A stretch of 64,000 nucleotides of DNA from Brassicibacter mesophilus (lineage in GTDB: Bacteria > Bacillota > Clostridia > Tissierellales > Proteiniboraceae), in the NCBI RefSeq assembly GCF_050433385.1, contig NZ_JBNPXI010000001.1, forward strand, positions 310,001 through 374,000. The letters are read 5' to 3'. The notes beneath the pieces were generated by a model. The model saw only the letters and a list, made by a program, of their open reading frames with translations. It did not search any database and was not told the origin of the DNA. Shown here piece by piece: positions 54,990 through 63,717 of this stretch. The first letter of the stretch is position 1; every line of letters starts with the position of its first letter. A program made the translations under genes and the position numbers.

Positions 54990-55740
54990 GTTACCGACCT
55001 CTCAGTCAAGTAAGTAAGAGGAATTTGACCTCGAACTACAAAACCGTATGTAAAAATATCCCTTCATACAACCCTATCATTCACCTTTTAAACTCACCTA
55101 AAGTTACACATAGCCACTTCACAATCCATCTTTCTATAACCTCATCATGTATCTCATAGTGGATGGTCATATCTTCGAAAATAGTTAATCAAACCTCTAA
55201 TAACCATACTTCTGAAATTATCTGAATTGTACTTCCACGTTCTTTCTCTTGCTGTTCCTATCGCATCGAGTGCTGATTTCTCTGAGCAATATCCATATGA
55301 ATCTTCATGAAATATCGGTTCAACTTTTCTTTATACATACATTCTGGCTACCATTTGAGCCACTCTGTCAGCTATTGTTGGTACACCCAGTCTCATGACT
55401 CCACCATTTTTCTTAGGTTTCTCTACTGTCAAAACTGTTGCTGGCAGTAGCTGCCTGAACTCACTCGATTCTAGGTTTTGTACAAGTCTTCTTCAAACTT
55501 ATGGAAAGTGATTCCATATTTCCATTACAGAAACTTCATCACTACTATGAATGTCTCAGCCCCTGAAAAGTACCTCTCTACTTTCTACCTCTCCTTATAT
55601 ATATAGAATCCAAATCCTAGAATTTTTATTTTCCTATATATCCTACCGTCGTCTTTTCTTTGTTCACTCGTAGAAAACGACTACCCCCTAGTTTTGATGG
55701 AATTTCTACGCTTTCGACATTTCCGTAAGTGGTTCACTTA
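54990..55740 (-). pseudogene. degraded group II intron with LtrA-type reverse transcriptase remnant
   Basis: On the minus strand, frame-broken pieces match a group II intron maturase: FEEDLYKT, NRVSSGSY, then EKPKKNGGVMRLGVPTIADRVAQMVARMYV, EPIFHEDSYGYCSEKSALDAIGTAR, and later VIRGLINYF and ERWIVKWLC. The catalytic YADD region and much of the thumb are missing. Downstream, ACATACGGTT and the CCTCTTACTTACTTGA end resemble intron domains V/VI. It cannot move or splice. Its 5' end abuts a radical SAM remnant of the opposite strand. Confidence 0.75.
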
Positions 55741-56493
55741 GTCATTCATCTGATTCTAAATTATTATCCAAATATGACTTTTAGATCGACCTTTAATCGC
55801 GATAACGTCGTTCAATTCTTTCATAATCATAAGTTCTCTATCGAAAATGGATACAATAACGCATTTAACATAGTTAATGTTTTCTCTCAATGGAGCGAGA
55901 GTGAAAAAGAAGAACTAAAAAAACAAGTGCACCTTTTAGGAGAATATTATATTGAACTAACTAGAAACGGAAGAAAAGTATCTTTTTCGCCTTTTAATGA
56001 AATATTTTATAAAATAAATCGTATTGAAGATGCTAGAAAAAAAGAAGATTTTAAAAGTAAAAAGGTTAATATATTAGGATTTTGCAGGTGTGGAATTGAT
56101 GCTAGTAAATTTGCAAGTGTAGGGACTGATGATACTCTATGCAGTTGTAAAAAAATGGTAGGTAGTAAAGCAAAAGTGATATGTTTATTATTGGTGATAT
56201 ATATAATGGTGAGGATAACAATGCTAGACTAAATCTCATAAGAAAGTTTGATCAAAGAAAAGTGGTCTGTAGTGATAGGGCTGATAAATGTAGCAGCTGT
56301 AAATTTGACCCTGTATGTGATGGAGCTTGCTTAATTAATAATTATTTTGTAACAGGATATTTAAACGTTATGCCATAAGAAATATGCTATAATTATAGCA
56401 TACTTCTTGATGAGACTTCTTGATAAAGCTATAAGAGTTAATGAGATATTAAAAAAAATAGGTATAAACCCAGCATACTCAAACAGGAAATAA
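55735..56493 (+). pseudogene. radical SAM/SPASM protein, C-terminal half with frameshifts
   Basis: The first piece (from about 55760, YPNMTFRSTFNRDNV) reads to CRCGIDASKFASVGTD and CSCKKMVGSK; after a frameshift near 56175 it continues IIGDIYNGEDNNARL, then CSSCKFDPVCDGACL, and after another shift LLDKAIRVNEILKK to the stop at 56493. The CxC and CxxCxxxxxCxxxC cysteines are those of a SPASM domain that binds extra iron-sulfur clusters in peptide-modifying enzymes. The N-terminal radical SAM barrel with CxxxCxxC is absent. It was probably a peptide maturase; no precursor peptide was found nearby. Confidence 0.75.
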
Positions 56494-56507
56494 TGTAAAT
56501 AGTGATC

Positions 56508-56572
56508 ATCCGGTGCATCCATTTAATACATTATAAAGAAAAACACAATTATAAATGATGTACCGGATTTTT
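56508..56572 (+). terminator. terminator after the radical SAM remnant
   Basis: ATCCGGTGCATC-CATTTA pairs with TAAATGATGTACCGGAT across a 30-base loop and runs into TTTTT on the plus strand. Confidence 0.7.
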
Positions 56573-56593
56573 GTATTTTCAAATCTTCCATAG

Positions 56594-57847
56594 TTATATT
56601 ACTTCTAGCAGTCTCTCTACACTATTAACTACAACAAGTCCCTTTTCCTTCATCATTTCTATCAGTTTCTTAGCATTTCCTTCAACATAATCAAATTGAT
56701 CATATCTATCATATTGATCAATTAGAAGTACACTTTTCCCGAGCTCAAGACCATGTTGAGCAGCTTGAAGGTTTTTTATGTTTCCATTACCATAAGGAAC
56801 ACTTGTAAGCACAATTACATCACTTTTGCTTATTTCTTCAATATTCCTCGAATAAGATAATGGAGTTATTTCTGAAAATGGGGTCTCCTCTACTATCTTA
56901 AGCGATAGCTTTTTACTTAAATCCCAATCGCTATCCCCTATGTTTACAACTCCTACAGAAATATCATATCCTTTCATTTCCAATGTTGTGATGACTTCGC
57001 TTCCTGTACCCCCACCACATATTATATGCACTCTCTTATTTGATACTTTCTCATGAATATGTTTATTTGAACATAATGGTATTATATGAGGACTATTTGT
57101 AAATAGATTATGATTGATAAGCATATTCATTTCATATGCTTTTTCCATGTTTTCAGAAGTTATTACATCTTCAGGAGTTCCAATATCAAGTATTTCGCCA
57201 TCCTTAAGCAGAACTAGCTTATCACTGTATCTTGCAGCTAGGTTGATATCATGTATTACTATCAATAGTGTCATCTTATTCTGCTTATTTAACTCTTTTA
57301 AGAAATTCAAGACTTCCATCTGATGATTAATATCTAAATGAGATGTAGGTTCATCTAGTAAAATTATGTCCGGCTGTTGTGCTAGTGCTCGTGCAATTAT
57401 TACTCTTTGTCTTTCTCCACCACTTAGTTCGCTTATTTTTCTATCTCTTAACCCTAAAGTGTCAGTAAGCTTCAGTGCTTCTTTTGTAATTCTAAAATCT
57501 TCTTCTGTTTCCCTTTCAAATCTACTTAAATATGGACTTCTACCCATTAGTACAATATCAAAAACAGTAAAATCAAAATCTATAAATGTATCCTGAGGAA
57601 CAACTGCAACCTTCTTAGCTAGTTCCTTTGTTTTATGATCATTTATTTTTTTGCCTTCTATAAAAATATCTCCACTCTTAGGCTTATTGATATTAGTAAT
57701 ACATTTTAACAAAGTAGACTTGCCAGAGCCATTAGGACCTATTATACTTACAAACTCTCCTTCTTTTACTTCAAAGGAAATGTCTTTTAAAATCAAGTTA
57801 CTACTATATTCAAAGCTAAGGGCTTTTATCTCTAGTTTTGAATTCAT
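56594..57847 (-). CDS. iron/corrinoid-type ABC transporter ATP-binding protein with C-terminal extension
   Basis: 417 residues. The first 255 or so are a FecE/BtuD-like ATPase: Walker A GPNGSGKSTLLKC near 37, signature LSGGERQRVIIARAL near 142, Walker B IILLDEPTSHLDI and the His switch VIHDINLAA. The last 150 residues form a separate alpha/beta domain with HIICGGGTGSEVI near 273 and VIVLTSVPYGNGN near 350, which looks nucleotide- or cofactor-binding. Such fusions occur in anaerobes and archaea in corrinoid or iron importers. The ATG follows AGGAGTG, 17 bases after the permease. Confidence 0.88.
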   Translation of the reverse strand: MNSKLEIKALSFEYSSNLILKDISFEVKEGEFVSIIGPNGSGKSTLLKCITNINKPKSGDIFIEGKKINDHKTKELAKKVAVVPQDTFIDFDFTVFDIVLMGRSPYLSRFERETEEDFRITKEALKLTDTLGLRDRKISELSGGERQRVIIARALAQQPDIILLDEPTSHLDINHQMEVLNFLKELNKQNKMTLLIVIHDINLAARYSDKLVLLKDGEILDIGTPEDVITSENMEKAYEMNMLINHNLFTNSPHIIPLCSNKHIHEKVSNKRVHIICGGGTGSEVITTLEMKGYDISVGVVNIGDSDWDLSKKLSLKIVEETPFSEITPLSYSRNIEEISKSDVIVLTSVPYGNGNIKNLQAAQHGLELGKSVLLIDQYDRYDQFDYVEGNAKKLIEMMKEKGLVVVNSVERLLEVI

Positions 57848-57864
57848 CTAATTCACTCCTGACC

Positions 57865-58917
57865 CTAGATATTGTTTTTTGACTTTCTCAAAAGATAAAT
57901 AAAAAATGGTCCTCCAAATAACGCGGTTATTATGCCTACCGGTACCTCCGTTGGAGATATTATAGTTCTAGCTATTGAATCTGCAAATATCATAAAAATC
58001 CCACCAACAAATATTGCTGAAGGCATTAAAATTCTGTGGTCAGGACCAACAATTAACCTAACTGTATGAGGTATAATGAGTCCCACAAAACCTATAATCC
58101 CGCTGACTGAAACTGCTATAGCTGTAATTGTCGAACAAACTAGTAGCATAAATATCTTAACCTTCTCTACCTCAATACCAAGGTTTTGGGCAGATTCTTC
58201 TCCAAGCAACAGTACATTTAAATCTCTTGAAAAAAAGTTTAAAACGATTAGCAAAGTAAGTATTGGGATAGCGATAGGAAGAAGCTCATCCCATCCTTTA
58301 CCTGAGAAGCTTCCTAAAGTCCAATAAATTATCTTTTGCATATCTTTCGTATATATTACCATTAGGAATGAAAGAATCGCAGTTAAAAATTGTCCTATTG
58401 CTATTCCTGACAAAAGCAATGTTGTTACTGGAACCTTGTTTTTTACTCTAGATATTAAATAGACAATAAATGTTGTCACTACAGAACCAATAAAAGCACC
58501 TAAGGTAATCATAGAAACAGGTATGCTTTCAAATCTTGCTCCAGTGATTATTACTATACCTGCACCTAAGGCAGCACCAGATGATATTCCTATTACATAT
58601 GGATCTGCCATTGGATTTTTAAACATCCCTTGAAAAACAGTACCTACACTTGATAGTGCAGCACCTACAATAACGCCTAATAATACTCTTGGTATTCTGA
58701 TATTTAAAATGATAATTTGGTGGGTCTTTGGTATGTCACTTATATCAACAAATCTGTTTATAATCGGTATTTTAGACATAACAATTCTGATTGTATCTTT
58801 TACGGTAATATTAGCAGAACCAACAGTAGCAAAAAAGGCAACGCTTATGAATAATACAACAAAGAGAATTATTATAATAATATTCCACTTAGTTTTTCTA
58901 CTTAGTTTTAAAATCAT
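57865..58917 (-). CDS. FecCD/BtuC-family ABC transporter permease
   Basis: 350 residues, about ten membrane helices. Conserved blocks are RIPRVLLGVIVGAALSSVGTVFQGMFKNPMADPYVIGISSGAALGAG (from about 73), the coupling helix with SVSGIIGFVGLIIPHTVRL near 265 and the end PTEVPVGIITALFGGPFF. It forms the channel for iron-siderophore, haem or corrinoid uptake. The ribosome site before the ATG is weak (GGGATAGGT), fitting lower expression than the binding protein upstream. Confidence 0.9.
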   Translation of the reverse strand: MILKLSRKTKWNIIIIILFVVLFISVAFFATVGSANITVKDTIRIVMSKIPIINRFVDISDIPKTHQIIILNIRIPRVLLGVIVGAALSSVGTVFQGMFKNPMADPYVIGISSGAALGAGIVIITGARFESIPVSMITLGAFIGSVVTTFIVYLISRVKNKVPVTTLLLSGIAIGQFLTAILSFLMVIYTKDMQKIIYWTLGSFSGKGWDELLPIAIPILTLLIVLNFFSRDLNVLLLGEESAQNLGIEVEKVKIFMLLVCSTITAIAVSVSGIIGFVGLIIPHTVRLIVGPDHRILMPSAIFVGGIFMIFADSIARTIISPTEVPVGIITALFGGPFFIYLLRKSKNNI

Positions 58918-58976
58918 ACCTATCCCTACTTTGCATATTAATTATGAATATTTTTATTAGCGGTTTATATATTAAT

Positions 58977-59006
58977 TTTAGGGGTTCAAAAGACTGAACC
59001 CCTAAA
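58977..59006 (-). terminator. attenuator-like hairpin between binding protein and permease
   Basis: TTTAGGGGTTCA and TGAACCCCTAAA form a perfect 12-bp stem 21 bases after the binding-protein stop. The following tract is AT-rich without a clean U-run, suggesting partial termination or mRNA protection. Confidence 0.65.
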
Positions 59007-59027
59007 TATCTTAAAATAAGTTATTCT

Positions 59028-59993
59028 CTATTTTTTAAATAGCTCTGGATGAATACTTTTAGCTATTAATTCTAATCCATCAACTATTCTTGGACCAGGT
59101 CTAGATATAATGTTTGGTTCTAAAATATAAACTCTATCGTTTTTTATAGCATTTATTATGTCATACCCTTGCCTTGATTTAATAGACTCTACAGTTTTAT
59201 TTTCACTGTCTTTGGCCGTTATATAAACGTCTGGGTTTCTTTCTATCATCTGCTCTACATCAAATTGAGCATACGCACTTTGAGCATCTTTTGCTATATT
59301 ATCTCCGCCAGCTAAGGTAATAAGCTCGTCTAAAAATGATCCTGGACCCGCTGCCATTAATGGTTCATCCCATACTTCATAAAACACCTTTACCTTTTCG
59401 GCTTTACTAACCCTATTTACAATATATTCTTTTTTGCTCATCATATCTACAGTGACCATTGTAGCTGCTATTTTGCTATTAGTAATATCTCCTATTTTCT
59501 CAATTACTGATATGACTTCATCAATAGATTCAGGTTCATAACTTAAAAGAGTAATACCCGCATCACGTATTTTTTTATTTGACTCTTCACTTCCAGAACC
59601 ATACTGAATAACTAAGTCAGGATTTAGTTCAATAATCTTTTCAACATTAACAGTCATTGAATCTCCTACTTTTTCCTTCGCCTTAGCTTCTTCAGGATAA
59701 TCACAGTATGTAGTAACTCCAACCACACTATCTCCTAATCCTAATTTAAATAGTATCTCAGTGTGACTTGGAGCTAATGAAATAATTCTTGAAGGCTGTT
59801 TCTCTATTGTCGCTTTATATCCAAAATCGTCTTCAACCTCCAATGGATATAGCTGAGCACCTTCTTCTGTTATATTCTGATTTTCATCATTTTTAATAGG
59901 TTCTTCCTCTTCTTTTATACAGCCAGTAAAAGTTCCTATAATCAATGATAGAACTAATAACAACACAACTGATTTTTTTAAGCTATAGTTCAT
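59028..59993 (-). CDS. iron/corrinoid-type ABC transporter substrate-binding lipoprotein
   Basis: 321 residues from the ATG at 59993 after AAAGGAG; upstream in-frame starts lack a site. A signal peptide ends in the lipobox IGTFTGC, followed by an acidic linker. The rest is a periplasmic-binding fold of the BtuF/FepB class: RIISLAPSHTEILFKLGLGDSVVGVTTYCDYPEEA near 90, then ELNPDLVIQYG and VYILEPNIISRPGPRIVDGLEL near 290. It delivers ligand to the following permease. No cobalamin riboswitch is seen upstream, so an iron chelate or haem is as likely as vitamin B12. Confidence 0.88.
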   Translation of the reverse strand: MNYSLKKSVVLLLVLSLIIGTFTGCIKEEEEPIKNDENQNITEEGAQLYPLEVEDDFGYKATIEKQPSRIISLAPSHTEILFKLGLGDSVVGVTTYCDYPEEAKAKEKVGDSMTVNVEKIIELNPDLVIQYGSGSEESNKKIRDAGITLLSYEPESIDEVISVIEKIGDITNSKIAATMVTVDMMSKKEYIVNRVSKAEKVKVFYEVWDEPLMAAGPGSFLDELITLAGGDNIAKDAQSAYAQFDVEQMIERNPDVYITAKDSENKTVESIKSRQGYDIINAIKNDRVYILEPNIISRPGPRIVDGLELIAKSIHPELFKK

Positions 59994-60122
59994 TTTCATG
60001 CTCCTTTCATCATTTTGACTTACTTTAGTAATTTTATAAAAAATATCATATGTCACATTTAATAATAGCAAATCCTTTTTTATTGTTCAAGCTTGCATAG
60101 TAATACATACTGAAATTTAATC

Positions 60123-61436
60123 TTACAAAGTCAAAACTAATTTACTTTTTATAGTTTTATCACTTATCTTAGTTATCTTATTATTTTTTTCTCCGCAAAG
60201 TATTAGTACATGAGACTCTTTATCTTTTTCAGGGTAAATTTTTAAATCTATTTCATTTTCAGTTATAGATTTAAGCATCACCCAATAAATATTCTCACCA
60301 ACTTTGCGTACTATATAACTATCATTCACTGTAAATTTCCCTTTATTAATGCTTATTTTTTTATTATCGACAGCTATCTGTATTTCAGATATATTGTCAG
60401 CCAAAATACTGTATATTTTAGCCACCCTGTCTTTTTCTATCCGCATATTGCTTTCTTCAGTTTTGCGCATTAAAATATTTGCGATTATTTCCTTTGAATC
60501 CGTCAAAATATTCATATGATCACCATTAATATATTTAATTCTGCCTGCAAAACTTTGAGCGCTCTTACAAGTTACGGTTCCATCTCCATATAGCGTCTCA
60601 ACTGAATGCAATGGTTTTCCGTCTTTCCAAGTATTACAGTTAGAGTTAAAGTTTTTAACATATATTTGATAATTAGTTTTTACACTTGATCCGACTATAA
60701 GATAGGTCTTTATTCCATATCTATATATTAGATTAGCTTTTTTATTGAGTGAGTTCAGTAAGTCGTTTCTGATACTCATTTTACTAATAGGAATGTATCT
60801 ATCAAGTTTGTTATCTTCTTTTAAAATTAAATAGTCTCCATTTTCATAGCTAGGAAGTAGTTCTTCAACTACCGGAAAAAGCCCTCGAAGTATTTCTAGA
60901 TTACACCTGGTCCCATGAATAAGCTTAAATATCCACAAAAATCCTGCTTTTAATAATCTGTAGAACACATTATTTTCTATCTTATCATATGGGAGCATTC
61001 CTCCACTCCAAAAATAGTAAGCATTTATTGAGCCACAATTAGGTGTTCCAATCATTATTAGTTTTTGTACATCATGTTTATATAATTGTGTTTGTATATA
61101 TGATCTTGCTACAATTCCACCCATACTATGACATATCAAGTTTACCTTATGTTTTCCTGTAGTATCTTTTGCTTTTTTTATGACTGGTATCAGATATTTT
61201 TCTGCACTATATATATTCTTTTTTCTCCAATCATAGTGGGCAACAAACAAATCCTTTCCTTCTTTGTAACCCATATCTTCTAAATTGTCGATCAGCGGCC
61301 TATAAATATATTCTGACATACCAAAATCAAAATCCCCGGTACCAGGGATTATATCTCTTCCCATAGAACCAAAAAGGCCAGGAATAAATACAACAGGATT
61401 TTCATCTTTAACATTTAATTTTCTTCTATAAAACAT
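60123..61436 (-). CDS. lipase/acyltransferase-like alpha/beta hydrolase (LCAT/PGAP1-type)
   Basis: 437 residues with GGGGAAGTGAAG before the ATG. The N-terminal NPVVFIPGLFGSMG near 13-26 is the oxyanion region, the nucleophile lies in LICHSMGGIVARSY near 104, followed by MIGTPNCGS; the acid and His are in SVETLYGDGTVTC and NGDHMNILTD near 287 and 313. The last 100 residues are a beta-rich extension. No signal peptide. Substrate unknown, probably an ester of lipid type. It stands alone between the importer and the permease. Confidence 0.82.
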   Translation of the reverse strand: MFYRRKLNVKDENPVVFIPGLFGSMGRDIIPGTGDFDFGMSEYIYRPLIDNLEDMGYKEGKDLFVAHYDWRKKNIYSAEKYLIPVIKKAKDTTGKHKVNLICHSMGGIVARSYIQTQLYKHDVQKLIMIGTPNCGSINAYYFWSGGMLPYDKIENNVFYRLLKAGFLWIFKLIHGTRCNLEILRGLFPVVEELLPSYENGDYLILKEDNKLDRYIPISKMSIRNDLLNSLNKKANLIYRYGIKTYLIVGSSVKTNYQIYVKNFNSNCNTWKDGKPLHSVETLYGDGTVTCKSAQSFAGRIKYINGDHMNILTDSKEIIANILMRKTEESNMRIEKDRVAKIYSILADNISEIQIAVDNKKISINKGKFTVNDSYIVRKVGENIYWVMLKSITENEIDLKIYPEKDKESHVLILCGEKNNKITKISDKTIKSKLVLTL

Positions 61437-61501
61437 ATCTTCACTTCCCCAACTTTATATATTATTATTTTATGTAAAGCTCATATATTGGGGAACTACA
61501 T

Positions 61502-61536
61502 AAAAAAACAGAAGACCTTTAAAATTGGCCTTCTGT
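61502..61536 (-). terminator. terminator of the NCS2 permease gene
   Basis: ACAGAAGGCC pairs with GGTCTTCTGT (one G-U) across AATTTTAAA and runs into TTTTTTT on the minus strand. Confidence 0.9.
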
Positions 61537-61546
61537 ACTAACTCAC

Positions 61547-62869
61547 TTATTTATCTTTAGGTAGCACTGTATTTAACAACAATGCCGCAAATGTTCCAGT
61601 AGTGATTCCTGATTCTAGAATTGTTTTAACTGCTTGAGGAAAATGATCTAAAATCGCAGGTCTAAAAGCAACTGCAAGACCTAATCCTAGTGAAACTGCT
61701 ATAACTAACATATTTCTTCTTGTCAATTCAACTTCTTTTAGTATCTTAATACCACCTACTGCTATTGTTCCAAACATTATAATCCCTGCTCCACCTAGTA
61801 CAGGATTTGGCATAATTGCAACTAATGCACCTAATTTAGGGAAAATACCTGCTAACATTAAGATAATACCTGCAATTATTACAACAAATCTACTTGCTAC
61901 TCCAGTAATAGGTATAATACCAACGTTTTGACTGAATGATGTATTTGGTCCAGCATTAAATATACCTGCAAAGAAGCTGCCAACACCATCTGCTAGTAAA
62001 CCTCCTCCTAGCTCTTCACTAGTTATTTCATGTTCGCTTGCCTCTGCAACTGCCATTAAGTCTCCAACTGTCTCAACAGTTGTAACTAAATAAGCTGGTA
62101 TAAATGCTATAATTGCTGGTATACTAAACTTAATTCCATATTTGAATGGCATAGGAATTGCTGCCCAAGAAGCATTACTCACTGCTGATAAGTCTAATAA
62201 TCCCATTGGTATTGATATTAAATAACCACAAATAATACCGATTAAAATTGATGCTGAACTGATAAAACCTTTTCCCCATTGATTTAAAACTATTACAATA
62301 ACCATTACAATACCTGCTAACAAAAGATTCTGTAAACTACCATATGTTGGTGAACCAAATCCTCCAGCTGCCCAGTCTACTGAAACCGGCAATATAGTTA
62401 ATCCTATAAGAGTAACTACTGTACCTGTAACAACTGGTGGGAAGATTCTCATAAGAGGTTTTATAAATCTACTTAAAATAACTTCAACAAATGCAGCTAT
62501 CATTGAAGCACCAAACATTCCTTGTAATCCAAACGCACTGCCTACTGCTATAGATGGTCCCACGAAAGTAAAGTCTGTACCCATGATACATGGTAGTCTT
62601 GAACCAACTGGCCCTATCCCGTAAGCTTGTATTATTGTAGCTAATCCAGCCATAAACAATGCGGCATTTACCAAAAATGTCATGTCATCGATCGGTAAAC
62701 CTAGTGCACCACCTACTACTAAAGGAACTGCTACTATTCCACTAAAAGCAGCAACTATGTGCTGAATCGCTAGTGGAATCGCTACACCTAGAGAAGGCTT
62801 GTCATCAATCTTGTACCTTAATGAGCTTGTTTCTGTTTTTTTGATAGGTTCTTTAGCAATACTTGCCAT
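61547..62869 (-). CDS. NCS2-family nucleobase permease, purine (xanthine/urate) type
   Basis: 440 residues, 12-14 membrane helices. The N-terminal QHIVAAFSGIVAVPLVVGGALGLP (about 36-59, in part) and QNVGIIPITG near 295 are NCS2 signatures; the Q-N-x-G-x4-T pattern and the conserved Glu in ETVGDLMAVAE near 263 favour a purine transporter over uracil. It takes up xanthine, urate or guanine with H+ or Na+. The ATG follows GGAGGG. No purine riboswitch was found in its 300-base leader. Confidence 0.9.
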   Translation of the reverse strand: MASIAKEPIKKTETSSLRYKIDDKPSLGVAIPLAIQHIVAAFSGIVAVPLVVGGALGLPIDDMTFLVNAALFMAGLATIIQAYGIGPVGSRLPCIMGTDFTFVGPSIAVGSAFGLQGMFGASMIAAFVEVILSRFIKPLMRIFPPVVTGTVVTLIGLTILPVSVDWAAGGFGSPTYGSLQNLLLAGIVMVIVIVLNQWGKGFISSASILIGIICGYLISIPMGLLDLSAVSNASWAAIPMPFKYGIKFSIPAIIAFIPAYLVTTVETVGDLMAVAEASEHEITSEELGGGLLADGVGSFFAGIFNAGPNTSFSQNVGIIPITGVASRFVVIIAGIILMLAGIFPKLGALVAIMPNPVLGGAGIIMFGTIAVGGIKILKEVELTRRNMLVIAVSLGLGLAVAFRPAILDHFPQAVKTILESGITTGTFAALLLNTVLPKDK

Positions 62870-63171
62870 ACTATCCCTCCATTTTGGATTGCGTATTATT
62901 TTATAATTACTTCATATGAGTTCTATTTCCCTACTAATTTACCTTTGTATTTAATTTATGAACATTATTCATTGAAAATAATAATTTTTTTCTTTTATTT
63001 TACTTTATGTGGGTTGATGTTACTAATTTGTAAATTATTTGATTTACTGTTTGTGTTTTTTTTACAAATAAAACAAATACATCTTGATTCTTGAGAACGT
63101 TTTCCTGTTATTTTTTTATAATTTGTGTATATTTTACAATGTTTTTTAATAAGAATTCAGAATTTTAAAAT
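62870..63171. other. intergenic leader upstream of the NCS2 permease
   Basis: About 300 very AT-rich bases. On the minus strand AGAACTCATAT (62915-62925) recalls the start of purine riboswitches, but the rest of the aptamer is missing. No promoter could be chosen with confidence and no small gene was seen. Confidence 0.4.
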
Positions 63172-63197
63172 AAAAAACCAAAGACTAAGCTTTGGTT
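63172..63197 (-). terminator. ogt terminator overlapping the stop codon
   Basis: AACCAAAG-CTTAGT-CTTTGGTT followed by TTTTATTTT on the minus strand. The first arm includes the last bases of the coding region. Confidence 0.85.
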
Positions 63198-63717
63198 ATG
63201 CTCTTACTATTTTGTTTTGAAAAATCTTTATTCCTTCAAGTTCAAGTAGCTTTATCTTTATGTCTATTCCTCCACCATACCCAACTAAGTCACCATTGTT
63301 ACCAACTACTCTATGGCATGGTATGATTATAGGAATAGGATTTCTATTGTTAGCCATTCCAACAGCCCTATATGCTTTATCTCTTCCAATAGCCTCAGCA
63401 ATATCCTTATAGGATCTTACTTCCCCATATGGAATTTTCAATAATTCATTCCATACAGACATTTGGAACTCAGTTCCATGTAAGTCTAAAGACACATCAA
63501 TTTTCTTAAGCCTGCCTGTTAAAAACAATTTAATTTGCTCACTATAGTTCGTTTCATCACCATTGTGCTCAATAATATCATCGTAAAATTTGCTAAGATA
63601 CCTAGGATACTCCATTTTTTCATTGGTAAGAAAGCTTAAATTAACAATTCCCTTGTTACTAAATGCTACCATAACATCCCCAATATCTGTACTAAAGCTA
63701 TGATAATATACTCTCAT
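63196..63717 (-). CDS. ogt: methylated-DNA--protein-cysteine methyltransferase
   Basis: 173 residues. The acceptor Cys134 lies in IIIPCHRVVGNNGDLVGYGGG; the DNA-binding helix is in SYKDIAEAIGRDKAYRAVGMANNRNP. It removes methyl groups from O6-methylguanine in DNA in a suicide reaction. The short N-terminal domain lacks the Ada metal site, so this is Ogt-type. Its ATG overlaps the stop of the DUF2225 gene (ATGA), so translation is coupled. A terminator overlaps its end. Confidence 0.95.
   Translation of the reverse strand: MRVYYHSFSTDIGDVMVAFSNKGIVNLSFLTNEKMEYPRYLSKFYDDIIEHNGDETNYSEQIKLFLTGRLKKIDVSLDLHGTEFQMSVWNELLKIPYGEVRSYKDIAEAIGRDKAYRAVGMANNRNPIPIIIPCHRVVGNNGDLVGYGGGIDIKIKLLELEGIKIFQNKIVRA

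Noticed and set aside
56384..56403. Perfect 20-base AT-rich palindrome in the radical SAM remnant
   Set aside because: It lies within the decayed coding sequence and has no neighbouring promoter or gene; likely incidental.
60001..60122. Cobalamin riboswitch expected before the iron/corrinoid importer
   Set aside because: The leader is about 120 AT-rich bases without a B12-box-like motif; no aptamer could be drawn.
62911..62925. AGAACTCATAT on the minus strand upstream of the NCS2 permease, similar to the 5' end of purine riboswitches
   Set aside because: The conserved loop sequences and the GTTTCTACC-type 3' part of the aptamer are absent, so the similarity is short and probably by chance.
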